From assembly GCA_031273265.1 (NCBI GenBank), contig JAISSH010000024.1, forward strand, positions 1 to 45,968: 45,968 nt of DNA, given 5' to 3'. The notes below the pieces were generated by a model. It saw nothing but the letters and a program-made list of their open reading frames with translations. It did no database searches and was not told the DNA's origin. Positions 1 through 10,724 of this stretch are shown piece after piece (within the stretch, counting starts at the first letter, position 1; every line of letters begins with the position of its first letter). The translations under genes and the position numbers were made by a program. The stretch comes from Treponema sp. (GTDB lineage Bacteria > Spirochaetota > Spirochaetia > Treponematales > Breznakiellaceae).

Positions 1-46
1 ATTTTTAACGATGAAAACGGCTGACAAAATGATTAGAATTTGGTAG
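1..46 (+). other. Possible 3' end of an upstream gene
   Basis: The frame starting at base 2 stays open to a TAG at 44-46 and reads FLTMKTADKMIRIW. It could be the last residues of a gene that begins before the window. Fourteen residues are too few to name a family, and chance cannot be excluded. Confidence 0.2.
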
Positions 47-55
47 CATAACAAT

Positions 56-316
56 ATGCCGGAATTGAGCCGTTTTTTAGGCATATCAATATCAATGTAT
101 TTTGAGGACCATAACCCACCGCATTTTCATGTGGAATATGGTGAATATCAAGCGTCTATAGCTATAAATGGTCTGGGGCTGTTGGAAGGAGACTTGCCCT
201 CAAGGATTCTTGGCTATGTTATTGAATGGGCATCAATACATAAACAAGAATTGATTAACGATTGGAATATGGTACAATCGACCGGTACATATTTTAAAAT
301 ACCGCCATTGGTATAA
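56..316 (+). CDS. DUF4160 family protein
   Basis: This 86-residue protein matches the DUF4160 pattern I know: an N-terminal ISRFxGI-like start (here LSRFLGISISMYF), then the DHNPPHFHVEYGEY block at about residues 18-31, and a C-terminal EWxxxHxxEL segment (EWASIHKQELINDW). DUF4160 proteins are usually 80-95 residues, so it is full length. The gene lies 14 nt before a DUF2442 gene. These two small families often occur as adjacent pairs and have been proposed as toxin-antitoxin-like modules, but no biochemical function is firmly known. The His-rich HFH motif could bind metal; that is my inference. Confidence 0.85.
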   Translation: MPELSRFLGISISMYFEDHNPPHFHVEYGEYQASIAINGLGLLEGDLPSRILGYVIEWASIHKQELINDWNMVQSTGTYFKIPPLV

Positions 317-330
317 AACGGGGGAATGCA

Positions 331-603
331 ATGCTTAACGTTACCAAGTTTATGTTGCAGGAAGGTTACACTGTATATGTCGAATTTAATGACGGATATA
401 GCGGTGTTATTGATTTTAAGGAGAAACTGAAAAAGGATCATCGGGAAATTATCCGGGAATTGTTGGATTTAGAAAAATTCAACACCGTAAAACTTGAACG
501 TCATACACTATGTTGGGACAATGAGGTCGATTTTGCTCCTGAATATTTGTATGAACTGGTAACCGCACAGAAACAAGCAGCCATGCGGGAACAGGTTGCA
601 TAA
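331..603 (+). CDS. DUF2442 family protein
   Basis: This 90-residue protein has the DUF2442 layout: an N-terminal beta segment ending in an acidic strand (YVEFNDGYSGVIDF, about residues 14-27), a middle LDLEKFNTVKLE segment, and the diagnostic tryptophan-aspartate strand near the end (LCWDNEVDFAPEYLY, about residues 60-74). DUF2442 folds as a small alpha/beta unit and usually sits beside DUF4160, as here. A GGGG tract at 320-323 sits 7 nt before the ATG and is a plausible ribosome site. Its role is unknown; partner or antitoxin of the upstream DUF4160 protein is an inference from pairing alone. Confidence 0.85.
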   Translation: MLNVTKFMLQEGYTVYVEFNDGYSGVIDFKEKLKKDHREIIRELLDLEKFNTVKLERHTLCWDNEVDFAPEYLYELVTAQKQAAMREQVA

Positions 604-604
604 A

Positions 605-760
605 GGAAGGTAACGCCTAGTGCCTGACATCCAACAACAAAACGCACCCTAAGGGTGTAGATGAGCTAATTCATAATGTTGTAGCACAAGGAAACGTAAC
701 TATGACGAATAAAGGCAAGGCAACCTGTGCCAACGAAGTTGGCCAAGGTTACCGACAGTG
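605..760 (+). ncRNA. Candidate structured RNA or mobile-element remnant
   Basis: No convincing coding frame is present. The segment contains several nested complementary blocks: an outer pair GGTAAC (609-614) with GTTACC (748-753), a tight hairpin CACCC-TAA-GGGTG (645-657), and a perfect hairpin GCCAAC-GAA-GTTGGC (729-743). This is more local structure than expected by chance and it lies beside a truncated gene. It could be a small structured RNA or the remnant of a retroelement such as the 5' part of a group II intron, but no domain V was found and I cannot assign a family. Confidence 0.35.
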
Positions 761-777
761 CGTTCTTGGAGTTATTT

Positions 778-1032
778 ATGAAATTATACAAAATTGTTTT
801 AATTTTTATTCTTTCTTTAATGCTTTTACAATGTCACGGTAAAGATAACCGGATTAGCGATTCCGAAAGGTTCGCGCAGGAATATCCTTTGGTAGGCAAT
901 GATAATATATTTGTATACAAAAACGCCGGTGAGACAGCCGACATTTTGGCAAGGGGCAGGGGTAAGGAACGTCTCAGGGCGGGGATTGGGATTTTAAAGC
1001 AGATTATCGGCTATTCCTGCAATGCTTGCTGA
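778..1032 (+). pseudogene. Truncated lipoprotein, N-terminal part of a thioredoxin-like family
   Basis: From the ATG at 778, with GGAG at 768-771, the frame encodes a lipoprotein signal peptide (MKLYKIVLIFILSLMLLQC, lipid-anchor Cys at residue 19) followed by a segment ending in NIFVYKNAGETADILARG. That segment resembles the start of small thioredoxin-like proteins, in which a pattern like DNVFVYK..EI..IL..G precedes a PECPWC active site. Here the similarity stops at about base 960, and the rest of the frame (residues about 64-84) is Arg/Gly-rich and unlike the family. No CxxC-containing remainder was found before uvrA. I read it as a 3'-truncated gene. Family assignment is from memory of the motif and needs a profile search. 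Confidence 0.5.
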
Positions 1033-1073
1033 CTACTCCCCATTCCGCAAAAAATTCGCTATTCTTTCCATAT

Positions 1074-3935
1074 ATGGACAAATTAATCATCAAGGGCGCG
1101 CGCGAGCATAACCTTAAAAACATCGACCTTGAACTGCCCCGCGACAGACTCATCGTTATTTCAGGGCTCTCCGGTTCAGGCAAAAGTTCACTGGCCTTCG
1201 ACACGATTTTCGCCGAGGGGCAAAGGCGCTATGTCGAAAGCCTGTCCGCCTACGCGAGGCAGTTTTTGGGGCGCATGGACAAGCCCGATTTGGACTACAT
1301 CGAGGGGCTCTCCCCGGCAATTTCAATCGAGCAAAAAACCACCCACCGCAACCCGCGCTCCACTGTCGGCACCGTAACAGAAATCTACGATTACTACCGC
1401 CTGCTCTACGCGCGGATCGGCGTCCCCCACTGCCCCGTCTGCGGAAAGGAAATCCGTGAACAGCCGGTCGACTCGATTAGCGAGACGATTCTGCAGTTCA
1501 AAGAAGGCGCGAAGATTCAACTGCTCGCGCCCGTCATTCGCGGAAAAAAGGGAGAACATCAAAAAATAATCGAGGACGCGCGCAAGGCGGGTTTCGCGCG
1601 CGCGAGGATAGACGGCGTTCCCGTAAACCTTGACGAAAGCATCAAGCTGGACAAACAAAAAAAACACTCAATCGAAATTATCGTTGACCGCCTTGTGATT
1701 GGAAAGGATATTCGCTCGCGCCTCGCGGAGTCGGTTGAAACCGCCTTGCAAACATCGGACGGGCTTATGCAGGTTCTTGTTAATGAGGACGGAAAAAACA
1801 GTGAACATTTTTTCTCGCAGAAAAATTCCTGCCCCGACTGCGGCGTGTCGATCCCTGAATTGCAGCCGAGGCTTTTTTCGTTTAACAATCCCTTCGGCGC
1901 GTGCCCGGGCTGCACCGGCCTTGGAGCGAAACTTGAGTTTGATCCAGACCTCGTTATCCCCGACCGCACTCTCTCCTTTAACGAGGGCGGCGTTATCCCT
2001 TACAATCCCGACAGCGCGTGGAACCGCAGCCGCTTTCAGAGCCTCGCCAAACATTACGGTTTCAGTCTTGACGTGCCGTTTAACAAATTGCCAAAAAAAG
2101 TTGTAAACGCGATTCTTTACGGCAGCGACGATGAAATAAAGGTGCGTTATGTGAACCGCGAAGGGACGAGTCATTTTCAATACCAGTCGGTATTCCCGGG
2201 AATTCTGGAAGAACTCAAGCGCCGTTATCTTGAAACGCAGTCGCAGGGCGTTAAGGACTGGCTTGAAAAATTTATGAGCCAGAAACCATGCGAGGACTGC
2301 GGCGGCAAACGCCTCAAGCCCGAAGTGTTAGCTGTAACTGTCGCCGGGAAAAATATCTGGGAACTTTCCGAACTTTCGGTAACGGACTCTCTCAATTTTT
2401 TTGAAACGGTAAAATTCAGCAAGAACGAAAATAAAATCGCGCATCAGATACTAAAGGAAATTAACGCGCGTCTTGGCTTTATGAAGAACGTGGGTCTCGA
2501 TTACCTCAGTCTTGAGCGCAAGGCGGCAACTCTCTCAGGCGGTGAAGCCCAACGGATAAGGCTTGCCACGCAGATAGGCTCAAGTCTTGTGGGCGTGCTT
2601 TACATTCTCGACGAGCCGTCTATCGGGCTTCACCAGAGAGACAACCAGCGGCTGATAGATACGCTGTTGTACCTACGCGACCTGGGTAACACGCTGATCG
2701 TAGTCGAGCATGACGAACAAACATTGCGTACCGCCGACCACATCGTCGATCTGGGACCGGGCGCAGGCGTCCACGGCGGACGTGTTGTCGCGCAGGGTAC
2801 GCCCGAAGATGTAATGAAGGTGAAGGAGAGCCTTACAGGTCAGTATCTGGCAGGCACCCTTTTCATCGACATTCCCGAACAGCGCAGAAAAGGAAACGGC
2901 GCGTTTTTAAAATTGCGCGGAGTGAGCGAACACAACCTTAAAAACATAAACGTGGAAATTCCGCTTGGACTTTTTACTTGCATCACGGGCGTTTCCGGTT
3001 CGGGAAAATCGACCTTGCTTTCGGACGTTCTCTACCCTGCCCTGTTCAACAAAATCTACGATTCAAACCACATTGAAGGCGAGTATAAAAAAATTGACGG
3101 CGCGGAACACATCGACAAGGTGATCGATATCGATCAGAGTCCCATCGGCAGAACGCCGAGATCAAATCCGATAACCTACGTTGAGGGCTTTACCGCAATC
3201 CGCGATCTTTTTTCCAATCTGCCAGACTCAAAAATGAGGGGCTACAAACCCGGACGCTTTTCATTTAACGTCAGGGGCGGCAGGTGCGAAAACTGCGAAG
3301 GGGACGGCACTATCAAAATCGAGATGAACTTTCTCCCCGATGTTTACATAACGTGCGACGTGTGTCAGGGCAAGCGTTTTAACAAAGAGACCCTCGAAAT
3401 CCGTTACAAAGGGAAAAACATCTCCGATGTCTTGGACATGACCATAGAAGAGGCGGCTGTTTTTTTCGCCCCTATTCCACAGATTGCCCGCAAAATGCAG
3501 ACTTTGCCCTCTGTGGGCCGCGGTTATGTGAAACTGGGACAGTCCGCGCTCACGCTTTCAGGCGGTGAGGCACAACGTGTTAAACTCGCGCTGGAACTTT
3601 CAAAACGCTCTACAGGCAGAACCCTCTACATTCTGGACGAACCGACTACCGGCCTTCACTTCGCCGACGTAAAACAGTTAATGGACGTGATTCAAAGACT
3701 GGTAGATCAGGGAAATACTGTTATAATGATAGAACACAACCTCGACGTGCTTTTGCAGGCGGATCACATTATCGATCTGGGACCGGAAGGCGGCGATAAA
3801 GGCGGATATGTTATCGCGGTTGGCACGCCGGAAGAGGTGGCGAAAAACGCGGATTCCTACACGGGCGCATACATCGCCAAAATGCTGAAACGAAACGCGC
3901 CGCGTAAAAGTACGAGAAAAAACGGGTGGAAATGA
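1074..3935 (+). CDS. uvrA: Excinuclease ABC subunit A
   Basis: UvrA is the damage-recognition ATPase of nucleotide excision repair and loads UvrB onto lesions. The 953-residue protein carries both ABC ATPase modules: Walker [10 protein letters not shown] at residues 31-39 and GVSGSGKST from 639, two LSGGEAQR signatures, and Walker B boxes ending in LDEPSIGLH and LDEPTTGLH. The zinc modules are present (CPVCG, CPDCG, CPGC and CEDCGG in the first half; CENCEGDG with CDVCQGKR in the second). I chose the ATG at 1074 because [14 protein letters not shown] is the normal UvrA N-terminus; the frame is open 48 nt further upstream without family similarity. No clear ribosome site precedes it. The stop overlaps the next start by 4 nt (ATGA), so the two genes are translationally coupled. 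Confidence 0.98.
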   Translation: MDKLIIKGAREHNLKNIDLELPRDRLIVISGLSGSGKSSLAFDTIFAEGQRRYVESLSAYARQFLGRMDKPDLDYIEGLSPAISIEQKTTHRNPRSTVGTVTEIYDYYRLLYARIGVPHCPVCGKEIREQPVDSISETILQFKEGAKIQLLAPVIRGKKGEHQKIIEDARKAGFARARIDGVPVNLDESIKLDKQKKHSIEIIVDRLVIGKDIRSRLAESVETALQTSDGLMQVLVNEDGKNSEHFFSQKNSCPDCGVSIPELQPRLFSFNNPFGACPGCTGLGAKLEFDPDLVIPDRTLSFNEGGVIPYNPDSAWNRSRFQSLAKHYGFSLDVPFNKLPKKVVNAILYGSDDEIKVRYVNREGTSHFQYQSVFPGILEELKRRYLETQSQGVKDWLEKFMSQKPCEDCGGKRLKPEVLAVTVAGKNIWELSELSVTDSLNFFETVKFSKNENKIAHQILKEINARLGFMKNVGLDYLSLERKAATLSGGEAQRIRLATQIGSSLVGVLYILDEPSIGLHQRDNQRLIDTLLYLRDLGNTLIVVEHDEQTLRTADHIVDLGPGAGVHGGRVVAQGTPEDVMKVKESLTGQYLAGTLFIDIPEQRRKGNGAFLKLRGVSEHNLKNINVEIPLGLFTCITGVSGSGKSTLLSDVLYPALFNKIYDSNHIEGEYKKIDGAEHIDKVIDIDQSPIGRTPRSNPITYVEGFTAIRDLFSNLPDSKMRGYKPGRFSFNVRGGRCENCEGDGTIKIEMNFLPDVYITCDVCQGKRFNKETLEIRYKGKNISDVLDMTIEEAAVFFAPIPQIARKMQTLPSVGRGYVKLGQSALTLSGGEAQRVKLALELSKRSTGRTLYILDEPTTGLHFADVKQLMDVIQRLVDQGNTVIMIEHNLDVLLQADHIIDLGPEGGDKGGYVIAVGTPEEVAKNADSYTGAYIAKMLKRNAPRKSTRKNGWK

Positions 3936-6900
3936 AATATAAGCGTGGTTGTATATTCTTCATTCTTTGTTTTTTCGCTTTTCCGCTTTTTGCGCAGGAA
4001 GCCCCGGCAGAAACGGAAGAAACGCCGCTTTCCGAAGAACAGGAGATTGCCGGCGAAGACGTACCCAATGAAGACCAAATAGCGCTGGAAGATGAAACGC
4101 CCGTTGAAATTCAAGATGAAGGTCCGAAAGTTCCTGAAAAGGAACAACAGCGTATAGAACTTGAACTAAAAACATCAACTCTGCCTGAACTCGCGGCGTG
4201 GTGTCGTTCTTTGGGACTTTCCGAGGGCGGCACAAGGGCGGAACTCGCAAGTAGAATCAGAGAGCATTTCAGGATGTCAGAACAGGAAAAAGCAGACGCT
4301 GAAAACCAGAAAATAATAACCATTGAATCCGCGCAGACAACCGAATATTTCAGTATAGATGTGATTGATGAAGATTATGCAAGGTTAAAAGGCGAAGTAC
4401 GCATCATCTTGCGGGATAAAGAAGATGAACATAGAATAAAAGCGGATGAAATAATATTCAACCGCACAAGAAATATTCTCACTGCCATAGGAAACGTTGA
4501 ATATACAAAAGTGAAAGGCGATACGACGGAAATTTTTCGCGGTAAAAATATTACAGTTAACATTGATAACTGGGCAAGTATTTTTCTGGACGGTAATTCA
4601 GATCGGATGCTTGAGAGCGAAGAAGGAACGGCATACCGTTTTAAGGGAGCGGTAATTTCAATCACGGAAGACGATGTAATGATCCTCAGAAAAGCCGAAA
4701 TAAGCAACGCATACAACGGGGAGGCTCTCTGGTCGATAACCGCGTCAAGGCTCTGGCTGCTTCCGGGTTCCGACTTCGCGATCTTTAACGCGTGGTTAAA
4801 AGTAGGCGAAATTCCTGTCTTATACATTCCTTTTTTCTTCTTTGCCGCCGATGACGTAATTTTTCGTCCTGTTATAGGTTACCGTACTAGAGAGGGAGGT
4901 TTTGTCCAGACCACCACTTATATACTGGGACGTCCAAAAGCGGATGCCACCGCAGAGCAGAGTTCTATCACCAGAATTATGGGAAACTCAAGCGACATGG
5001 AAAGAGAGCGTCAGGGGATATTTCTGCGCAGTACCGGAAAAAAAGTAAAAGACCCAAACGAAATCAGCTTGAAATTTATGGCAGACTATTATACCAATTT
5101 GGGCGCGTATTTGGCTGTTGATTTTTCCATGCCAAAAAAAGGAATCCTAAATCCGCTGGATTTTTCTATAGGCTTCGGTTTGTCCAGAACCCTTAGCCCG
5201 ATGGCTGAATACTACACCCCTTATGCTCCGAATTATGACGGTACCTTTGAAAAAGATTATTCAAACCTTTTTTCAAAATCGGTCCCGTTCCGTTACAGAT
5301 TAAAAACAAGCAGTTCAATAAACGGAAAATACGGAAGCCTTTCGTGGGATTTTCCGTTTTATTCAGATCCCACAATGGATAAGGATTTTTTATCCCGCGC
5401 GGAAAGCATGGATTGGATGAATATGCTTCAACAAGGCGCGGCGGTGGAAGATGAGATATTAACAGAAAATGATATAAGCTCATATCAATGGCAAATGAGC
5501 GGAAATTTCAACCCGCAACTGAAAGTTTTAGCTCCGTATGTTAACAATATATCCTTAACCAATATATCCACAACATTGGCGTTTAAATCAATAATGGATA
5601 AAGACATCTACAACGTTAATAAAGAAAATCCCGCCAGCTTTTTCTTTGCTCCTGATAAATACACTATTTACAACGCGTCTGTCTCTATTTCGGGCACGCC
5701 CCTGTCAATCGGCGGACAAGGACAGGCAAGCGCGGCAGATTCAAAAACAAAAGAAGAAGAGACAAATAATCCGCTTAAGGACATTGGCACGCCAAGATCT
5801 CCATGGATAACTAAAGAAGAGGAAGAAAAGATTAAAGCGTCAAACGATGATAAATTAATTCCTCCCGTATTGAACCAGCGTTTTGATCTTCCAAAAGCGG
5901 GAAACTTGAAATTCGGCATTGATTACCAATTGTCGCCTACAAGTTCGTCAGAACTTCAATTCATTTCAGGATATGACCGCTGGCAGAAAAATGATCAGGT
6001 AAACTGGGGCGATATTCAGTCGGTATTAACCGGCGTTGGCGGCAACGGCAGCGTGAATTTCCGCGTGGATCATTCAAGCGGATTGTTTTCCAATACCGTA
6101 ACTTTTTCAGGCAGCGGCACATGGCGCGATTACACATATATAAATGAAGAAGCCGAAGCGTTTCGCACATCGCAGAGAGTCAACGGAGAAATTGTTTACG
6201 GAGAAACCGATGAAGACAAGATATTGGCGGCAAGAAAACAGCAGTACAGACAAACCAACTACACTACGTCTTATGCGTATAACGGCACTGTAAGACCGCT
6301 GTATGACAACCCGATATTCGGACAATCCAATGTGCAATACAGTTTCAGAGGCACGCTTGTTCGGTCCAAAAAATATGAAGACGGAGACGGTCCTGAACTG
6401 AGACCGCAATGGGGCGTATGGGCAAAAGAAGAAACAAAGGACGGAGTAGATATATACGGGCTTAACAGCCATAAAATTGCGGGCAACATTGCGGCTAACA
6501 TCATGGACTATCAGCAAAATATGTCGATTTCCGCGGATCTTCCTCCGTTTGATCCGTTGATTTCAACTAACGCTACGTTTAGGGCGTGGATTTCCGAAAC
6601 AAACGCCCGCATAGATTTTAAGAAACCGGAGATGATCAATAATGTGCCGAATGAAGAATGGATAAAAGACCCGTTTCATCTGACGGAAACCCTCAAATTC
6701 GGAAAAGCCAACTCATTTTCATATTATATGGTTGTGGATCCGGAAGAAAACAATGAAATTACCACCATTACGTCGTCGCTTACACTATGGTCTTTTAGAG
6801 CGTCATTTTCGGCGACGAAATCTTTAAAGTACGAATTTAATTATAATGACCCGGACGATACTACCAAGGGGGGGGCATGGCAGCAGACAGATGACGATCC

Positions 6901-7477
6901 CGCTCTGCATCCTAGAGATTTAACACTCACCTATAATCCTACATTTTCAAATATTGACATAATAAAAGACAGGCTGAAATTTTCATTAAATTTGAATACC
7001 AGGCTCTTTTTTGACCTTCAGCGTTACACAAATTCAAACTTTCAATTTACATTGGGATTTACCTTTAACATCGTCAAATTTCTGGATTTGACATTATCCG
7101 CTACATCCGAAAACACTGTCGTTTTCCGGTATTTCAAAGGTATGCCCGGAATGGAAGATTTAACCGCGATGTATATCGACGGGGATCAAAACAATATTTT
7201 TATTGATTTATTCGATTCATTTAACTTTGGCGATGATACAAAAAGACAGCGATCGGGGTTTAAAATCAAAAGCCTCAACCTTACAGCCGTACATCATCTT
7301 GGAGATTGGACTGCCGAATTGGGTCTCAGTGTGGCGCCCTATCTTAACAATAATGTAAACCCGGCAAAATATGAGCTAAACACGGAATTATCATTCCTGG
7401 TGCAATGGTCGGCAATCACCGAGATTAAAACAGATCTAAGGTACGAAAAGAGAACCGAAAAATGGACAAAGGAATAG
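3932..7477 (+). CDS. LptD-like outer membrane protein with OstA domain and SAP-like motif
   Basis: A large secreted protein of 1181 residues. It starts with a signal peptide (hydrophobic residues 8-20, likely cut near FAQ). An acidic linker follows, then a SAP-like motif at about 81-113 ([26 protein letters not shown]), then an LptA/OstA-type beta-jellyroll at about 128-225. The remaining 900 residues are rich in aromatic, alternating beta-strand sequence typical of a C-terminal outer membrane barrel. LptD homologues insert lipopolysaccharide, and related proteins exist in treponemes, some of which lack LPS, so the cargo here is uncertain. An in-frame GTG at 3926 is an alternative start; the ATG at 3932 gives an ATGA overlap with uvrA. 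A SAP motif, normally a nucleic-acid-binding element, is unexpected in a secreted protein. Confidence 0.8.
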   Translation: MKYKRGCIFFILCFFAFPLFAQEAPAETEETPLSEEQEIAGEDVPNEDQIALEDETPVEIQDEGPKVPEKEQQRIELELKTSTLPELAAWCRSLGLSEGGTRAELASRIREHFRMSEQEKADAENQKIITIESAQTTEYFSIDVIDEDYARLKGEVRIILRDKEDEHRIKADEIIFNRTRNILTAIGNVEYTKVKGDTTEIFRGKNITVNIDNWASIFLDGNSDRMLESEEGTAYRFKGAVISITEDDVMILRKAEISNAYNGEALWSITASRLWLLPGSDFAIFNAWLKVGEIPVLYIPFFFFAADDVIFRPVIGYRTREGGFVQTTTYILGRPKADATAEQSSITRIMGNSSDMERERQGIFLRSTGKKVKDPNEISLKFMADYYTNLGAYLAVDFSMPKKGILNPLDFSIGFGLSRTLSPMAEYYTPYAPNYDGTFEKDYSNLFSKSVPFRYRLKTSSSINGKYGSLSWDFPFYSDPTMDKDFLSRAESMDWMNMLQQGAAVEDEILTENDISSYQWQMSGNFNPQLKVLAPYVNNISLTNISTTLAFKSIMDKDIYNVNKENPASFFFAPDKYTIYNASVSISGTPLSIGGQGQASAADSKTKEEETNNPLKDIGTPRSPWITKEEEEKIKASNDDKLIPPVLNQRFDLPKAGNLKFGIDYQLSPTSSSELQFISGYDRWQKNDQVNWGDIQSVLTGVGGNGSVNFRVDHSSGLFSNTVTFSGSGTWRDYTYINEEAEAFRTSQRVNGEIVYGETDEDKILAARKQQYRQTNYTTSYAYNGTVRPLYDNPIFGQSNVQYSFRGTLVRSKKYEDGDGPELRPQWGVWAKEETKDGVDIYGLNSHKIAGNIAANIMDYQQNMSISADLPPFDPLISTNATFRAWISETNARIDFKKPEMINNVPNEEWIKDPFHLTETLKFGKANSFSYYMVVDPEENNEITTITSSLTLWSFRASFSATKSLKYEFNYNDPDDTTKGGAWQQTDDDPALHPRDLTLTYNPTFSNIDIIKDRLKFSLNLNTRLFFDLQRYTNSNFQFTLGFTFNIVKFLDLTLSATSENTVVFRYFKGMPGMEDLTAMYIDGDQNNIFIDLFDSFNFGDDTKRQRSGFKIKSLNLTAVHHLGDWTAELGLSVAPYLNNNVNPAKYELNTELSFLVQWSAITEIKTDLRYEKRTEKWTKE

Positions 7478-7489
7478 CGCCTTACCGCC

Positions 7490-7519
7490 TTGACTAGCTC
7501 ATTTAGAGGGTTATAGAAT
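7490..7519 (+). promoter_or_regulatory. Promoter for the phoH operon
   Basis: TTGACT (7490-7495) and TAGAAT (7514-7519) are spaced by 18 nt in the short gap after the LptD-like gene and upstream of phoH. This is a good sigma-70-type match and would start the phoH-pgpH-ybeY transcript separately from uvrA. Confidence 0.6.
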
Positions 7520-7537
7520 CTTAATATAGAGGTATTT

Positions 7538-8527
7538 TTGGAAGAAGGGATAACCATAGCGTTTGACAACAGGGAACTGCTTTCGGAAATATGTGGTGCA
7601 AACGACAGGAATCTCAGGATTATTGAAGGCTCGCTTGGGGGCTTCATTTGCGCCAGAGGCAATGAAATTTACTTTGAAGGCAATGATGAAACGGACATCA
7701 GGCGCTTCAGGACAATGATAGACAGCCTGATTACTGCGGTAAAAGAGGGAGAAGAGCCCTCTCCTGAGTATATCCGCGCCCTTGCCGGGGAATTTATACC
7801 AGACGAGACAGGCGAAACCGGGGATTCCGCCTTCACGGAAACTGAAAACAGCGGGACCGCCTTCTTTCAGGATTCACTTATTCAGATTCCCCACGGGTTT
7901 CGCCGCGTCTATCCCCGCTCTAAAAACCAGGCTCTCTATATCCGCGGAATGAGGGAAAGCGATATTTGTTTCTGCGTGGGACCTGCCGGAACGGGAAAAA
8001 CATACCTTGCTATCGCCCATGCCCTGCAAATGGTTCTTTCAAAAAAAATGCGAAAGTTGGTGCTTACCCGCCCCGTAGTTGAAGCCGGTGAGAATCTGGG
8101 CTTTCTTCCCGGCGATCTGATCCAGAAAATCAACCCCTATCTTCGCCCGCTTTACGACGCCATGGAAAGCCTTGTTCCCTTTGACGTGATTCACCGCATG
8201 GAAGAAACCCGCTCTATAGAAATCGCGCCTCTGGCGTACATGAGGGGACGCAGTCTGAATGACTGCATGGTAATCCTTGACGAAGCGCAGAACACCACCA
8301 AAGAACAGATGAAAATGTTCCTGACAAGAATTGGCTCAGACTCGCGGGCGATAATCACCGGAGACGCGACTCAGATAGATCTGCCGCGCAAGACAGATTC
8401 CGGTCTGGTTCACGCCGTTGAAATATTGAAGGGGATTGAAGGGCTGCATTTTTCATTTTTGCACACGACGGATGTCGCCCGCAATCCGCTCGTAAAGAAA
8501 ATTATACAGGCCTACGATGAAAAATAA
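7538..8527 (+). CDS. phoH: PhoH family ATPase (YbeZ-like)
   Basis: PhoH/YbeZ proteins are P-loop ATPases linked to RNA metabolism and act beside YbeY in ribosome maturation. The 329-residue protein has Walker A GPAGTGKT at residues 148-155, a Walker B segment MVILDEAQNTT, and the downstream GDATQIDLP box typical of the family. The N-terminal 110 residues hold the nucleic-acid-binding-like region found in long PhoH proteins. The start is a TTG at 7538, supported by AGAGG at 7528-7532 five bases upstream; no in-frame ATG gives a better fit. The 3' end overlaps pgpH by 11 nt, and ybeY follows two genes later, the conserved phoH-HD-ybeY arrangement. Confidence 0.95.
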   Translation: MEEGITIAFDNRELLSEICGANDRNLRIIEGSLGGFICARGNEIYFEGNDETDIRRFRTMIDSLITAVKEGEEPSPEYIRALAGEFIPDETGETGDSAFTETENSGTAFFQDSLIQIPHGFRRVYPRSKNQALYIRGMRESDICFCVGPAGTGKTYLAIAHALQMVLSKKMRKLVLTRPVVEAGENLGFLPGDLIQKINPYLRPLYDAMESLVPFDVIHRMEETRSIEIAPLAYMRGRSLNDCMVILDEAQNTTKEQMKMFLTRIGSDSRAIITGDATQIDLPRKTDSGLVHAVEILKGIEGLHFSFLHTTDVARNPLVKKIIQAYDEK

Positions 8528-10724
8528 ACTTTTAATGATTAATACCAGAAAAATAACGCTCAGTATTCTTTCACGCCTACTGTCAGGACCGAATATATAC
8601 AGTTTTGTGTTATGCGTCATCGCGGCAGTTGTGATTGTTACAAGCGGAAACGATGAAACCTTGAACGATATAAGCATTTTTGAAGCCGGCAAAGTGGCGG
8701 ATCGGGACATTACCGCGACGGCGGCGATAAGCGTTGTTGACGAAGAAGCTACCCTTCTGCGGCTGGAAAACGCGGTAAAGCAGATCCCGGCGGTCTTTCG
8801 CGCCGACGCGGAAACAAACGCGCAAATATTAACTTCATGGGAAAAATTCTGCGATTTTGCAGACAGGCTTTCCGGAATGGACGCCGCGGCGGCGCGGCTT
8901 GCGATTGACACCGAATACCACGGATTTTTTTCCATAAAAATTATAAACGATTATTTATCGTCGGCGGGACGCGCCGCCTTTCGGGATTACGGAGACGCGG
9001 CGCTTGACGCGCTTTTAAAACGGGGAATTTTTCTGTTTCATCACGAGGACATAAGGCACTTTAGTCAGGAAGCCGTTGAACTTATGAGCGTGGGTGCTTC
9101 CGGCGTACAGCGCGATATTGTTCCTTACGGCGATATCGTTACTATGGAGAATTTCCAGAAAGCCCTTGACGAAATTGTACAGGACATGGAAGCTTCCGCC
9201 TCATTCAAGGCGGTCGCTGTTGACCTTTTAAAACCTTTTGTCAGCGAAAATGTGTTTTTTTCTTTTGGAGAATCACAAAAACGTATTGATGAGACCAAAG
9301 AAATGACGGCGCCTGTAATTCGCACCATAGAAAAAGGGAAAAAAATTATAAGAAAAGGTTTTATTGTTTCCGAAGATGAAATGAATGAACTAAAGGCTCT
9401 TCAATTATCTCTTCCAAAAAGAGATCCCCGCAATATAATCGGAACCGTTTTACTGGTTCTCTTGATTTACATATTGTTTTTGGTTTTGCGCGGACGCTTT
9501 ATCGTCTCAAGAAATCTAAGCGGCAGTGAAAAATTCATGCTCACATCAATCACCGGCTCTTACATAATCGGAACGGTACTGTTAAACAACCTGTCTCCTG
9601 TCTATGAGGGTTTTCCGCTGGCGCTGATCATTCCAACCGCTCTTTTTATAATGATACTCGCGGTTTTTTTGAGCACAAGACTCGCCATGATAATGGCGAT
9701 ATCCCTTCCCCTGGGAGCGTACTTTGCCGGCGCTTTTGACAACCATTCCTTTATTATCGCGCTTGTTTCGGGAATAACCGCTTCCACGGCGCTTCACAAC
9801 GCGCAGAACAGAATGAGCATAATCAAAGCCGGTATTTTAATCGCGGCGGCGAATTGTACCGCGGTGATAGTTGTTCTGCTCCTGAGCCAGAGCGTTTTAT
9901 ACGATTACCCCGCCATGCTTTTTTGGGCGGCGCTTAACGGCATCGTGTCGGGAATGTTAACCATAGGCGTTTTGCCGCCGCTGGAACACGCGCTTAACGC
10001 GGTGACTCCGTTCAGGTTAATGGAACTGTCCGATCTTAACGCCCCTGTTCTGCGAAAACTTTTCACTACCGCTCCCGGAACATACAGCCACTCTTTAATG
10101 GTCGCCAATCTCGCGGAGCAAGCCTGCCAGGATATAGGAGCCAACGCTCTGCTCGCCCGCGTCGGCGCTTATTACCATGACATCGGGAAAATGGACAACC
10201 CCGACTATTTTGTTGAAAACCAGACGGATCACAACAGGCACGACGAAATTGCGCCGCGTCTTTCCGCGACAATAATCCGCAGTCATGTTAAACTTGGCGT
10301 TGAAAAAGCGCACAGTCTTGGACTCCCCAAGGACGTAATTTCCATTATCGCGGAACATCACGGTAACTCTGTCATTTCATGGTTCTACAACAAAGCCGCC
10401 GAACAGGAAGACGCCGTTAGTTCCGAGGATTTTACCTATCCGGGCAACCCTCCGCGTTCAAGGGAATCGGCTGTCGTGATGCTTGCGGACGTAACGGAAG
10501 CCGCCGTACGCACACTGAACAAACCGACGGCGGGAAAAATTGAAAAATTTATCCAGCCCTTGTTCGACGATAAAGTTGATCACGGACAGCTCTCCGAATC
10601 GGAGCTGTCTTTCCGCGATCTGGAAGTAATTAAAAAAGCCTTTGTAAAAGTTCTTGCGGGCTATTATCATTCAAGAATCGAGTATCCAAAACAAAAAGAG
10701 GAATCGCGGAATAGTGATGAATAG
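8517..10724 (+). CDS. pgpH: 7TM-HD family cyclic di-AMP phosphodiesterase
   Basis: PgpH-type proteins hydrolyse the second messenger c-di-AMP at the membrane. The 735-residue protein has one N-terminal membrane helix (about residues 28-45), a roughly 250-residue extracytoplasmic domain of the 7TMR-HDED type, a cluster of about seven helices (about 305-480), and a cytoplasmic HD domain with H525 (YSHSLMVAN) and H554-D555 in YYHDIGKM, followed by AEHHG. All metal ligands expected for an HD hydrolase are visible. It overlaps phoH by 11 nt and ybeY by 8 nt, so the three are probably one operon. It is 735 residues long, within the usual range. Confidence 0.93.
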   Translation: MKNKLLMINTRKITLSILSRLLSGPNIYSFVLCVIAAVVIVTSGNDETLNDISIFEAGKVADRDITATAAISVVDEEATLLRLENAVKQIPAVFRADAETNAQILTSWEKFCDFADRLSGMDAAAARLAIDTEYHGFFSIKIINDYLSSAGRAAFRDYGDAALDALLKRGIFLFHHEDIRHFSQEAVELMSVGASGVQRDIVPYGDIVTMENFQKALDEIVQDMEASASFKAVAVDLLKPFVSENVFFSFGESQKRIDETKEMTAPVIRTIEKGKKIIRKGFIVSEDEMNELKALQLSLPKRDPRNIIGTVLLVLLIYILFLVLRGRFIVSRNLSGSEKFMLTSITGSYIIGTVLLNNLSPVYEGFPLALIIPTALFIMILAVFLSTRLAMIMAISLPLGAYFAGAFDNHSFIIALVSGITASTALHNAQNRMSIIKAGILIAAANCTAVIVVLLLSQSVLYDYPAMLFWAALNGIVSGMLTIGVLPPLEHALNAVTPFRLMELSDLNAPVLRKLFTTAPGTYSHSLMVANLAEQACQDIGANALLARVGAYYHDIGKMDNPDYFVENQTDHNRHDEIAPRLSATIIRSHVKLGVEKAHSLGLPKDVISIIAEHHGNSVISWFYNKAAEQEDAVSSEDFTYPGNPPRSRESAVVMLADVTEAAVRTLNKPTAGKIEKFIQPLFDDKVDHGQLSESELSFRDLEVIKKAFVKVLAGYYHSRIEYPKQKEESRNSDE

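Noticed and set aside
1026-1073. 48-nt upstream extension of uvrA
   Set aside because: Open frame, but the residues have no UvrA similarity and the ATG at 1074 gives the normal N-terminus.
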